Shown piece after piece: positions 7,948 to 14,402 of a stretch of 21,032 nucleotides of DNA; position 1 is the stretch's first letter; every line of letters starts with the position of its first letter. The notes beneath the pieces were generated by a model. That model saw nothing but the letters and a program-made list of their open reading frames with translations, was not told where the DNA came from and did not search any database. The translations under genes and the position numbers were made by a program. The stretch is from CAVXDP01 sp964562925 (GTDB taxonomy: Archaea; Thermoproteota; Bathyarchaeia; 40CM-2-53-6; CAVXDP01): NCBI GenBank assembly GCA_964562925.1, contig CAZLVF010000023.1:1-21032 (forward strand). Direction: 5' to 3'.

Positions 7948-8553
7948 TTAGATTCTTGCTTCAGGTGCTACCATTGTGGGAAGTTCTGGGAACTTCTCTT
8001 TCATCTTCTGTTCCGCGATGACGTTAGCCTCGGTCAATATCCGCTGCGCTTCGCCACTTGTAGCTTCGGTGTCGATTGATTGTTCTGTCGCCTCTCCTAC
8101 CTCGACAACCATATCCTCTAGCGAATCCTGAACCTCGCCAAGCTTGAGAGATACCTCGGGTATTACGTTCCTAAGGTTGTCTTTAAGTAGGCTGACCACG
8201 CCGGACACGGAGCTCATTGTGTAGGCTATGTCGCCAAACTCTCTAACGGTTTCAAGTCTAAGGGCCACCTGTTCCAATGCGAGTTCGCTATGAAGTGTTA
8301 TCCTTGCTATCTTTCGTATCTCGGCGCATTCGTTCGCGTACATCGATGCAAGCGAATGGTCCTTAGCCTGCAGCGCCGCGATGCATTTCTCTCGAAGCAT
8401 CTTGTCCCGTTGTTCTAGATGTCTGGACGTACTCTGTATCCTTCTCGACTGTACCCTCATCGTCGAGAGAGCTGTAGATATCTTGTACCTCAAGGGTGTT
8501 GGGCTGACGGCTTCCTTTATCCTTTTCGTGATGGAACGTTTTTCTCTAAACAG
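7948..8553 (-). CDS. cdvB: ESCRT-III/Snf7-family CdvB paralogue (third copy, short type)
   Basis: A Snf7-like helical protein expected to polymerise on membrane at the division site and be remodelled by CdvC. It shares with the two other copies the block YANECAEIRKIAR, the LE-x-V-x-LRLETV-x-EFGD block and the tail segment EEAQRIL-x-EA...FPELP (about residues 165-195). FPELP resembles the proline-rich MIM2 motif that binds the Vps4 MIT domain. It has no winged-helix tail, so it should not bind CdvA directly. A TTG at 8493 would cut off the conserved N-terminal basic helix (KRSITKRIKEAVSPTPLR). The frame continues up to a CTG at 8551-8553, just after a TGA, with AAGGAGG nine bases ahead. I therefore extend it to CTG 8553, giving 201 residues and an 8-base overlap with the lrp stop. 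That start is an inference. Confidence 0.8.
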   Translation of the reverse strand: MFREKRSITKRIKEAVSPTPLRYKISTALSTMRVQSRRIQSTSRHLEQRDKMLREKCIAALQAKDHSLASMYANECAEIRKIARITLHSELALEQVALRLETVREFGDIAYTMSSVSGVVSLLKDNLRNVIPEVSLKLGEVQDSLEDMVVEVGEATEQSIDTEATSGEAQRILTEANVIAEQKMKEKFPELPTMVAPEARI

Positions 8554-9070
8554 TCACAATCGCCTCCTTCAAGTTCTTTTTGTTCGTTTCATCATCCTTC
8601 TCTTTCGCTAGGAGTGTAAGGAAGTTCTTCATCTTACCATTCTGATACGTCTTGATGATCGAACCCGTGTACTTGATCTCTAGGTTTAGGTTTCTCAATT
8701 TTGACATTACCTTATCAAGCTCGTCCTTATTCTTGGCTACTAGGAAAACCATGCTTTCAGGAGATCCGAGAGAACTGATTATCGAGACGGTCTGCGGTAT
8801 CTCCGCGATCCGCGTGAGGATATCATCTCTCTCTGAGTTTCTAGGGAGACTTGCTCCAACATACACCTGCTCGGGGAGCCCCAGCTTATCGAAGTCTAGG
8901 ACAGTCGTATACTCCTTGATGATTCCAGCGTGCTCCATCTTGTTTATTCTGTAAGCCACTACGTTCGGGTGGATTTGGAGTCTCCTTCCGATATCAACGT
9001 TAGTAGTCTTTGCGTTCTCAACAAGTTCTGCCAATATCTTTAGGTCCATAGGATCGACCGTTACCACCAT
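8546..9070 (-). CDS. Lrp/AsnC-family transcription regulator within the cdv operon
   Basis: A 174-residue protein with an N-terminal winged helix-turn-helix (DPMDLKILAEL, then NVDIGRRLQIHPNVVAYRINKMEHAGII, about residues 7-52) and a C-terminal RAM-type alpha/beta domain (about 65-145) that usually mediates dimer and octamer assembly and ligand binding. The frame extends upstream into cdvC, but ATG 9070 is chosen because AGGAGTGA lies just ahead of it and the family starts here. It begins 10 nt after the cdvC stop, and its own stop overlaps the next ESCRT-III gene, so it is almost certainly co-transcribed with the division genes. It could control this operon (see the palindrome at 12529-12547), but that is not shown. 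A charged C-terminal extension (KEKDDETNKKNLKEA) follows the RAM domain. Confidence 0.85.
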   Translation of the reverse strand: MVVTVDPMDLKILAELVENAKTTNVDIGRRLQIHPNVVAYRINKMEHAGIIKEYTTVLDFDKLGLPEQVYVGASLPRNSERDDILTRIAEIPQTVSIISSLGSPESMVFLVAKNKDELDKVMSKLRNLNLEIKYTGSIIKTYQNGKMKNFLTLLAKEKDDETNKKNLKEAIVTV

Positions 9071-9080
9071 GAAGTCACTC

Positions 9081-10220
9081 CTAGAGCGCCTTATACGTTT
9101 CAACCCATCTAACATAGTTCTGAAAGATCCGCGGTGAAACGCTCGGTTTTCTATTTTCCAGAACCGTTTCAAAGTCCCGCATAGTGATCTCCCGTGGAAC
9201 AGATTCTGTATCATTCGGATCCGTATTCTCGAATAGTTCCCTAACAACGTCTATCTGTGCTGATTGAACGATGTCTCTTATGTCGCTTCCAGTATATCCA
9301 TCGGTCCTGATCGCTAACTCGTTCAGGTCTACATCGCGAGCCAGTCTCAGGTCTTTGGTTTGCGCAGTTAGCATCGCGAGACGTGCCCTAAGGTCTGGAA
9401 TGGGAACGTAGATCCTTTTCTGGAACCTTCTTATGAAGGGGTCATCTAAGACCCAAGGCTTGTTTGTTGCGCCAATAACGTACACATGGGTTCTAGCGTT
9501 CTTATCGATTATCCCATCCATCTCTTTTAGAAACTGATTCCTTGTGCGTACCTCTCCCCCAACCTCGTCCAAACGTTTTCCAACAAGTGAATCTACCTCA
9601 TCGAGAAAGATTATGGCGGGCTGACCATTCTCCGCGCTCCTTCTCGCGTCCTGGAAGAGGCGCGCGACATTCTTCTCAGACTCTCCCAGCCACTTCGACA
9701 TTACCGAAGCAGAATCAACACAATAAAAAACTGCATCGATCTCCGTCGCTATTGCGGCTGCCAGAAGCGTCTTACCACAGCCGGGTGGACCAAAGAAAAG
9801 GATTCCTCTAGGCCACCCGAGAGGAAAGAGGTCTGGACGTCTCACAGGGAAGATAACAGCTTCTTCTATCGCCTTCTTCGCGTCCTCAAGTCCCGCTATC
9901 ATATCCCAGGTTACATTCGGTTTTTTGTTAAGGATGAGTTGGTCAGTTCTCTCGGTCTTGCCAGATGATAAGCTGTCAAAAGGATGTTCGATATCGTGGC
10001 CTTCGCGGAGCTGCCTTATCCTTCTCTGATACGAGTTTACATGCTCCTTGTAGACTTGGTTTTGAGGAGCATCCGGGTAGAGTGAGCCTAATTTCAGCAG
10101 TATCTCTACAGCCCTTTCATATTTCGTTGCTGCCAGATCCCTGGATCCTTTCCGGTCCTGTTGGACAGCCTCGGTTGCATATTTTGCTGCCAGTCTCTCA
10201 AGTTCTTCCGAAGCTGACAT
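9081..10220 (-). CDS. cdvC: CdvC, Vps4-like AAA ATPase of the cell-division machinery
   Basis: A 379-residue AAA+ ATPase that disassembles ESCRT-III (CdvB) polymers during division. Residues 1-75 form an MIT domain of three helices, which binds the MIM motifs of CdvB proteins. Counting from the TTG at 10223, Walker A GPPGCGKT is at 145-152, Walker B IIFLDE at 204-209, the second region of homology GATNKPWVLDDPFIRRF at 251-267 with two arginine fingers, and the C-terminal Vps4-type helix ends in VRWVETYKAL. All catalytic residues appear intact. I start at ATG 10220; the codon before it (TTG) is an alternative. It lies 76 nt after cdvB and 10 nt before lrp. The annotation is secure from domain order and context. 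Confidence 0.95.
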   Translation of the reverse strand: MSASEELERLAAKYATEAVQQDRKGSRDLAATKYERAVEILLKLGSLYPDAPQNQVYKEHVNSYQRRIRQLREGHDIEHPFDSLSSGKTERTDQLILNKKPNVTWDMIAGLEDAKKAIEEAVIFPVRRPDLFPLGWPRGILFFGPPGCGKTLLAAAIATEIDAVFYCVDSASVMSKWLGESEKNVARLFQDARRSAENGQPAIIFLDEVDSLVGKRLDEVGGEVRTRNQFLKEMDGIIDKNARTHVYVIGATNKPWVLDDPFIRRFQKRIYVPIPDLRARLAMLTAQTKDLRLARDVDLNELAIRTDGYTGSDIRDIVQSAQIDVVRELFENTDPNDTESVPREITMRDFETVLENRKPSVSPRIFQNYVRWVETYKAL

Positions 10221-10296
10221 CAACGTTGATTCCGACCCTAGGAATTGGCCGACACGTCAGAGCTGAGTAAATACAGATGATCGTCACCTTGCAACC

Positions 10297-11040
10297 TCAG
10301 TCTAGCGTGATTCTACCTTCGTCTCGAAGCCTTACTATCGTTTTCTTGATGTCGTCGTATGAGGCTCCAAGGGATGTGGCACAGTCTGAAAGACTTAGTT
10401 CGCCGTTATGATCCTTCACGAAGTCTAGAACCGCTTCTTCAAGGAATACTCCTTCTCCACCCTCCGGCACTAGGATGAGTTTGTTGGGAAGCTGGTCCAT
10501 CTCAGGTATTTTGGGAAACTGTTCCTTCATCTTCTCCTCGGCTACAGCGGTAGATTCCTGTAGAACCTTTCTCGCCTCTTCGCTGTTGATGTCTGCTTCT
10601 AATTCTTGATCTTCCGTTTCACCGGTCTCTAGGCTCAAGTCGCTCAGCATCGAGTTCACTTCTTCAAGCTCGTTACCAACCTCGGGGATAACGCCTGCGA
10701 TATGGCTTTTCGTTTCTTTAACCACGTCTATTACTGGAGCGATCTGGACGAGGACATCTCCAAACTCCTCGACGGTTTGAAGCCTCAGTATCGCTCTCTC
10801 AAGCGCGAGTTGACCAGCAAGAACGACCTTTGCAATCTTACGGATCTCGGCACACTCGTTTGCATAGATCCTTGCGTGGGCAGAATCTTTTGCCACCTGG
10901 GCGCCGATACATCTTTGGAACATCTCCTGATCTCTTTGTTTAAGCCTCGCAGACATATGTTCCAGTCTGCTTTGCTGCGCCGACAGTCTGAAGACCGCAT
11001 GCGCTATCCTCTCCTTGAGAGGCTGGGGGTGATGAACCAT
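10297..11040 (-). CDS. cdvB: CdvB, ESCRT-III protein with C-terminal winged helix
   Basis: A 247-residue main CdvB. Residues 5-135 form the Snf7-like helical core with KDSAHARIYANECAEIRKIA (51-70). A linker rich in acidic residues follows, then FPKIPEMDQLP (175-185), which looks like the MIM2 motif read by the CdvC MIT domain. Residues 198-247 form a winged helix (VFLEEAVLDFVKDHNGELSL, then DDIKKTIVRLRDEGRITL) as in Sulfolobus CdvB, where it binds the CdvA tail. This is the only one of the three ESCRT-III copies here with that domain, so it is the likely bridge from CdvA to the polymer. ATG 11040 is preceded directly by GAGGGG and an in-frame TGA, which fixes the start. It lies between cdvA (39 nt upstream) and cdvC. 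Confidence 0.93.
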   Translation of the reverse strand: MVHHPQPLKERIAHAVFRLSAQQSRLEHMSARLKQRDQEMFQRCIGAQVAKDSAHARIYANECAEIRKIAKVVLAGQLALERAILRLQTVEEFGDVLVQIAPVIDVVKETKSHIAGVIPEVGNELEEVNSMLSDLSLETGETEDQELEADINSEEARKVLQESTAVAEEKMKEQFPKIPEMDQLPNKLILVPEGGEGVFLEEAVLDFVKDHNGELSLSDCATSLGASYDDIKKTIVRLRDEGRITLD

Positions 11041-11079
11041 CCCCTCAATCTTGTCAATTATGGAGATGGAGGCTCGCCC

Positions 11080-11778
11080 CTAGAATATCTTCTCTTTCAT
11101 GTGTACAACTACTACATCTTTTTGAGGAGGGGTTTCGGGTTGGGGGATAGGGATGGGAGGCGCTATGGAACCATGCTGTGTAGTCTGAAGGCTTCTAAGC
11201 TGTTGAGCGGTTTCTTCTATGTACCCCTTTTCCGAGAGCAACCGTTTCACGCCGGAGCGGATCGTATCGCACATAACCCTGTAGGCGTCGTCCGTTATCT
11301 CCGTCGAGGCATGCTGCATCTTGTTGTTCGCAAGTGAGGCTTCAAGTTCTCTGATCTGATCGTGTAGTTTAGCGTCTCGTTCCGATAGACTTTCAATTAG
11401 CCTATTTTTAGAATCGTCGAATTTTTCAATCGATGAGCCGTGCTCTTTTCTCAGTTCTTCGTAGATCTCCTTCTCGATGTCGCCTGAGCGGTATAGCTCG
11501 TCAAGAGCTTTGAGTCTCCTCGATGTAAGTTCGAGCTCTGTCTTCAGCTCCTCAGCCTCTATCTCCCAGTCGTGCATGTAGATAATCGCGTTGCCTTCGA
11601 TGATGAGCCTGTTGCTCGGGCAGTTGTAGAAGTCACCGTTGACCGCTTCGATCTCGACGGATGTAACCTCGTTCTTTATGTTCGTGTACATGGTCACAAT
11701 CTTTCCAATAGGCCTTTGATGCGAGTCAAATATTGCCTTTCCCAGAAAGTTCTTGACATCTTGTGTTTTGAGGGTCAT
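11080..11778 (-). CDS. cdvA: CdvA, membrane-recruiting division protein
   Basis: A 232-residue protein with the classic CdvA layout. There is a PRC-barrel domain at 8-68 (FLGKAIFDSHQRPIGKIV... NRLIIEGNAIIYM), a long coiled coil at 71-200 rich in Glu, Lys and Leu, a proline-rich linker at 206-219 (APPIPIPQPETPP), and a short C-terminal peptide at 220-232 (DVVVVHMKEKIF) in the place of the E3B strand that docks on the CdvB winged helix. CdvA forms filaments at mid-cell on DNA or membrane and recruits CdvB (known from Sulfolobales). The start is ATG 11778, with GAGGT ahead. CdvA is characteristic of TACK archaea and is the best marker of the host lineage here. Confidence 0.93.
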   Translation of the reverse strand: MTLKTQDVKNFLGKAIFDSHQRPIGKIVTMYTNIKNEVTSVEIEAVNGDFYNCPSNRLIIEGNAIIYMHDWEIEAEELKTELELTSRRLKALDELYRSGDIEKEIYEELRKEHGSSIEKFDDSKNRLIESLSERDAKLHDQIRELEASLANNKMQHASTEITDDAYRVMCDTIRSGVKRLLSEKGYIEETAQQLRSLQTTQHGSIAPPIPIPQPETPPQKDVVVVHMKEKIF

Positions 11779-11807
11779 GTGAACCTCAATCTTCCACGTT
11801 AGGTTAT

Positions 11808-12476
11808 CTATCTGAGGAAGGATTCGGCATCTTTCTGAGGCACTGTGGATGTTGATGCTGGCAGTTCAGGGAAATTTTCTCTAATCCGTTGTTCGGATAT
11901 TGCGCTCGCCTCGTTCAGTATCCGTTGCGCCTCTTCATTGGGCATATCGGACTCAAACGTTTGTCCCGTGGCTTCGCCTGCTTCGAGAACGATTCCATTC
12001 AATGTTTCACCGATATCTGAAAGTTCGAAAGAGACCTCAGGTAATATTCCTGATATCTGACTCTTGATCGAACGAACGACGCTCGCTACCGGTGCCATCA
12101 TAGCTGCGACATCCCCGAACTCTTCTACCGTTTCTAATCGAAGCGTCACCTGCTCAAGCGCGAGTTGACATCGTAAAGCCGTCTTCGCCATCTTTCTAAT
12201 CTCAGCACACTCGTTCGCGTACATTGCAGCTCTGGCATGGTCGTTGGCAACCTGCGCTGCGACGCACTTGTTGAAAAGCTCCCGATCCTGATGCATCAGC
12301 TTGGAAGACGTTGCTTCCAATTTGTTCTCTTGGATCCTCAATCGATAGATGGATGTGGCGATCTTCTCCCTGAGCGGTGTCCTGTGGACATGGAGCCTCT
12401 GGTCGATTCGAGAGAACAATGTCTCACGCTGTCCCCCATCCCAGTCTCTAATGATTCTATGCGACAGCTGGTTCAT
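11808..12476 (-). CDS. cdvB: ESCRT-III/Snf7-family CdvB paralogue (first gene of the cluster)
   Basis: A 222-residue ESCRT-III protein. The N-terminal part has a basic segment and HRTPLREKIATSIYRLRIQENKLE. The core is closely related to the third copy at 7948-8553 (YANECAEIRKMAKTAL, LALEQVTLRLETVEEFGDVAAMM). The tail has NEEAQRILNEASAISEQRIRENFPELP, ending in a MIM2-like FPELP, with no winged helix. It and the third copy probably arose by duplication and would act downstream of the winged-helix CdvB, like CdvB1/B2 in Sulfolobus (inference). I use ATG 12476. TTG 12482 lies two codons upstream in the same frame, and a predicted transcription start near 12487 allows either with almost no leader. 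It is the first gene of the minus-strand operon, 29 nt ahead of cdvA. Confidence 0.88.
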   Translation of the reverse strand: MNQLSHRIIRDWDGGQRETLFSRIDQRLHVHRTPLREKIATSIYRLRIQENKLEATSSKLMHQDRELFNKCVAAQVANDHARAAMYANECAEIRKMAKTALRCQLALEQVTLRLETVEEFGDVAAMMAPVASVVRSIKSQISGILPEVSFELSDIGETLNGIVLEAGEATGQTFESDMPNEEAQRILNEASAISEQRIRENFPELPASTSTVPQKDAESFLR

Positions 12477-12508
12477 CTCCAAAACTTGTGCTTATCACAA
12501 AGCGGTTT

Positions 12509-12518
12509 GTGTAAACAG
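12509..12518 (-). promoter_or_regulatory. Weak TATA-like box of the cdv operon
   Basis: On the minus strand TGTTTACACA lies about 35 nt before the first ESCRT-III start, placing transcription start near 12487. It is AT-poor for a TATA box, so the assignment is tentative. Confidence 0.3.
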
Positions 12519-12528
12519 CAGATGCCTG

Positions 12529-12547
12529 AACTTTCATGATGAAAGTT
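12529..12547. promoter_or_regulatory. Perfect 19-bp palindrome upstream of the cdv operon (candidate operator)
   Basis: AACTTTCATGATGAAAGTT has two perfect 9-bp arms around a single central base. It lies about 53 bp upstream of the first ESCRT-III start, just upstream of the weak TATA-like box. Such a site suits a dimeric regulator, and the Lrp protein of the same operon is an obvious candidate (inference). Confidence 0.5.
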
Positions 12548-12691
12548 AGTACAAGAAACCTGTCAAAAACGCCAACTGGAAAACTTCGAGTTTCCATCAT
12601 ATCAGTGGGGCTCGTTCTCACAAAACCGACCTAGATCGATACCTTTCCGATGTCTTGTAGGCGAGACCGATGGCGCAAGTGCGACCTTTGC

Positions 12692-12701
12692 TTAAATATA
12701 A
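12692..12701 (+). promoter_or_regulatory. TATA box, probably for the alba transcript
   Basis: TTAAATATAA is a strong box A and predicts transcription start near 12722. No protein gene starts before alba at 12933, so alba would have a leader of about 210 nt. Confidence 0.5.
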
Positions 12702-12778
12702 TCAGCCAACACGTCATTATTTAGGTTCTAAGAAACATCCTTGTGAAATTACCGACGAACACTGGTTCAGAGCTCAGT

Positions 12779-12881
12779 CTCGCAAAAAGGGTTGGTTGTG
12801 CTACATATCCGCTAGGAGGCGTAACAGTAGTAGACCTCCCTCACCAAGACGTTTGAGAGCAAGGTTTAAGTCCGTTGCGAG
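12779..12881 (+). ncRNA. Candidate structured RNA in the alba leader
   Basis: Three helices nest inside one another. CTCGCAA (12779-12785) pairs with TTGCGAG (12875-12881), 7 bp perfect. TTGGT (12792-12796) pairs with ACCAA (12843-12847). GGAGG (12815-12819) pairs with CCTCC (12835-12839), leaving a 15-nt apical loop. The element starts about 57 nt after the predicted transcription start and ends 51 nt before alba. It does not fit a tRNA: no T-arm of five pairs precedes the 3' strand. It could be a leader element or a separate small RNA. Confidence 0.35.
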
Positions 12882-12932
12882 TCCTACTCAAGGCCACCGT
12901 ACGGACAAGGTATTCACGGAGGTGAACATTGG

Positions 12933-13274
12933 ATGACTGAAATGCCACAGCAACCGACTATGCCCGAGGAGAGAGTTTATGTCAGGCCAAGGACCCCTAT
13001 CCCGCCGGATACGATACTGATCGGCAAGAAGCCCGTTATGGCTTACGCTACAGCGGTGATGATGCATTTCACCACTGGAGCTAGGGAACTGACGATCAAG
13101 GCTCGGGGAAGAGCCATCAGCAGGGCCGTCGATGTCATCGAGGTTGTTCGAAGGAGGTTCTTTGGCGGCAAGTTATCTGTGAGGGATGTAATCATCGGGA
13201 CAGAGACTCTCGGCGAGTCCGGAGACACGAGAAACGTCTCAACTATTGAGATAAAGGTTCAGAAGACTGACTAG
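12933..13274 (+). CDS. albA: Alba, archaeal chromatin protein
   Basis: A 113-residue DNA/RNA-binding protein of the Alba family, which coats and bridges archaeal DNA as dimers. After a 25-residue Pro-rich lead comes DTILIGKKPVMAYATAVMM, with the paired Lys that in Sulfolobus Alba contacts DNA and is acetylated. KARGRAISRAVDVIEVVRRR and the loop/strand segment KLSVRDVIIGTETL follow. The start ATG 12933 has GGAGGTGA about eight bases ahead. It appears monocistronic: its own TATA box lies upstream and a T-rich terminator follows. It is divergent from the cdv operon. Confidence 0.93.
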   Translation: MTEMPQQPTMPEERVYVRPRTPIPPDTILIGKKPVMAYATAVMMHFTTGARELTIKARGRAISRAVDVIEVVRRRFFGGKLSVRDVIIGTETLGESGDTRNVSTIEIKVQKTD

Positions 13275-13341
13275 AACGGGCTGAGAATCGGCGCAGCAAT
13301 AACGGCTTGACGACAAATGAAAGCCAGAGGCATGCGCCACT

Positions 13342-13355
13342 CTTTTTTTGTTTTG
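13342..13355 (+). terminator. T-rich terminator of alba
   Basis: CTTTTTTTGTTTT, about 67 nt after the alba stop, is a typical archaeal oligo-U termination signal. Confidence 0.55.
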
Positions 13356-13364
13356 ACAATTTCT

Positions 13365-13372
13365 TTAAAAAC
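13365..13372 (+). promoter_or_regulatory. TATA box downstream of alba, ahead of a structured segment
   Basis: TTTAAAAA directly follows the alba terminator. No protein gene reads rightward from here (the next gene, alaX, reads leftward), so it may drive a small RNA starting near 13390-13395. Confidence 0.4.
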
Positions 13373-13388
13373 GTATGATGACCACCTA

Positions 13389-13447
13389 ACCCGTTTGGTT
13401 ACCGGGTCCGTAGCATGTTTATGCTGCTGTTCCTGACAGCAAACCAA
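13389..13447 (+). ncRNA. Candidate small structured RNA between alba and alaX
   Basis: Three hairpins lie back to back: ACCCG/CGGGT (13389-13393 with 13403-13407), AGCAT/ATGCT (13412-13416 with 13421-13425, GTTT loop) and GCTGT/ACAGC (13426-13430 with 13436-13440). The loop of the first contains TTGGTT (13395-13400), perfectly complementary to AACCAA (13442-13447), which would close a pseudoknot around the other two. The segment has its own TATA box and follows a terminator. A C/D-box reading is also possible: ATGATGA near 13375-13381 and CTGA at 13433-13436. No known RNA family is recognised. Confidence 0.4.
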
Positions 13448-13466
13448 TGATGGAAGGAAAGCCGAG

Positions 13467-14177
13467 TCAGGGGATTAGACGGAAATAGACTCTTCGATTA
13501 TTCTTTCCCTTGTTCTCAGCTTTCAAGAATTCTATCTGGCCGACCTCTTTGAGATTCTTCAGATGAGTTCCACCATCAGCCTGCTTATCAACCCCTGCGA
13601 TCTCCACGATCCTCAGTCTCGAAACCTCTGGTGGAAAGGCCTCGGACATCTTTATGACTCCAGGGATCTTCAAGGCTTCTTCACGAGGCAGCTCATACCA
13701 TAGGACCGGAACATCTTTCCTAAAGAGTTCGTTCGCCTTTGAAACAAATGTCTGAAAGATTTCGCGGTCAAAATTCTCAAGGCTGAAGTCGAATCTAACC
13801 TTGTCAATCTCGAGTTGGTTACCAGTAATCAAAGCCCCTGCATCCTTCCAAAGGATAGAGGCTAAGATGTGAGATGCTGTATGGCTCCGCATCAGTCTGT
13901 AGCGCCTATCCCAGTCAAGGATGCAATGAACCTGATCATTCGACGTTAGGCCTGGATGATCAACCTCATGTGATATCTCACCGGAGAACTTGCCAACGTA
14001 GACGACTTGGAACTCATCTTTTCCTTTCAGAATCTTGCCCACGTCATGGGGTTGTCCCCCTCCCTTCGGATAGAATATGGTTCTGTCAAGCACAACATAC
14101 TTGTCATCCTTCACAGATACGACGGTGGCGTCGCAATCTTTCATGTAGCTGTCGTCTAGGAATAGCGCGTTCGTCAA
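13467..14177 (-). CDS. alaX: AlaX, trans-editing hydrolase for mischarged tRNA-Ala
   Basis: A 236-residue stand-alone relative of the alanyl-tRNA synthetase editing domain, which removes Ser or Gly wrongly attached to tRNA-Ala. It has the glycine-rich GGGQPHD (39-45), HTASH (99-103) giving two zinc ligands, and DGGTHLKN (201-208) with the third ligand His205. The fourth ligand is Cys (CGGTH) in AlaRS, but here the position is Asp201. I believe some archaeal AlaX proteins share this, but could not check. The length fits the medium AlaX type with an N-terminal extension. The start is TTG 14177, supported by AGGAGGTG eight bases ahead. It is convergent with the small RNA candidate and alba. Confidence 0.88.
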   Translation of the reverse strand: MTNALFLDDSYMKDCDATVVSVKDDKYVVLDRTIFYPKGGGQPHDVGKILKGKDEFQVVYVGKFSGEISHEVDHPGLTSNDQVHCILDWDRRYRLMRSHTASHILASILWKDAGALITGNQLEIDKVRFDFSLENFDREIFQTFVSKANELFRKDVPVLWYELPREEALKIPGVIKMSEAFPPEVSRLRIVEIAGVDKQADGGTHLKNLKEVGQIEFLKAENKGKNNRRVYFRLIP

Positions 14178-14402
14178 ATCGAGACACCTCCTCTCACGGC
14201 TACCTCAAACTGCGTAAATAGGGTAGAGGTCGAGACAGTTAAACATGTTTGGTTCATGAATCAATCCATAGATTATCAAGAAACAAGCCGGCGTTCTAGT
14301 AAGCGTCCTATCTACTACGCATATGTCATGTTGACCTGTTCAGATTCCCTTTACCGGGCTAGGGTCACTGATAGGTTAACCAAGCTATTTTGAAGCTTTG
14401 AG

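Noticed and set aside
10702..11337. A 211-residue plus-strand frame across cdvB and cdvA
   Set aside because: It is a shadow of two well-supported minus-strand genes and has no domain of its own.
12578..12595. GGAAA...TTTCC inverted repeat between the cdv and alba units
   Set aside because: Only five pairs with mismatches inside, so it is easily expected by chance.
12779..12881. A tRNA gene, suggested by the 7-bp CTCGCAA/TTGCGAG pairing
   Set aside because: No proper T-arm precedes the 3' strand and no D-arm or anticodon arm of correct size is present.
12670..12936. An 88-residue frame upstream of alba
   Set aside because: Its peptide is Arg/Ser/Pro-rich without family resemblance, and the region is better explained as a leader with nested RNA helices.
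14178..14402. A small RNA or gene in the spacer between alaX and the endonuclease Q gene
   Set aside because: I found no tRNA shape, no strong hairpin and no frame with family resemblance, only the alaX ribosome site at its left end.
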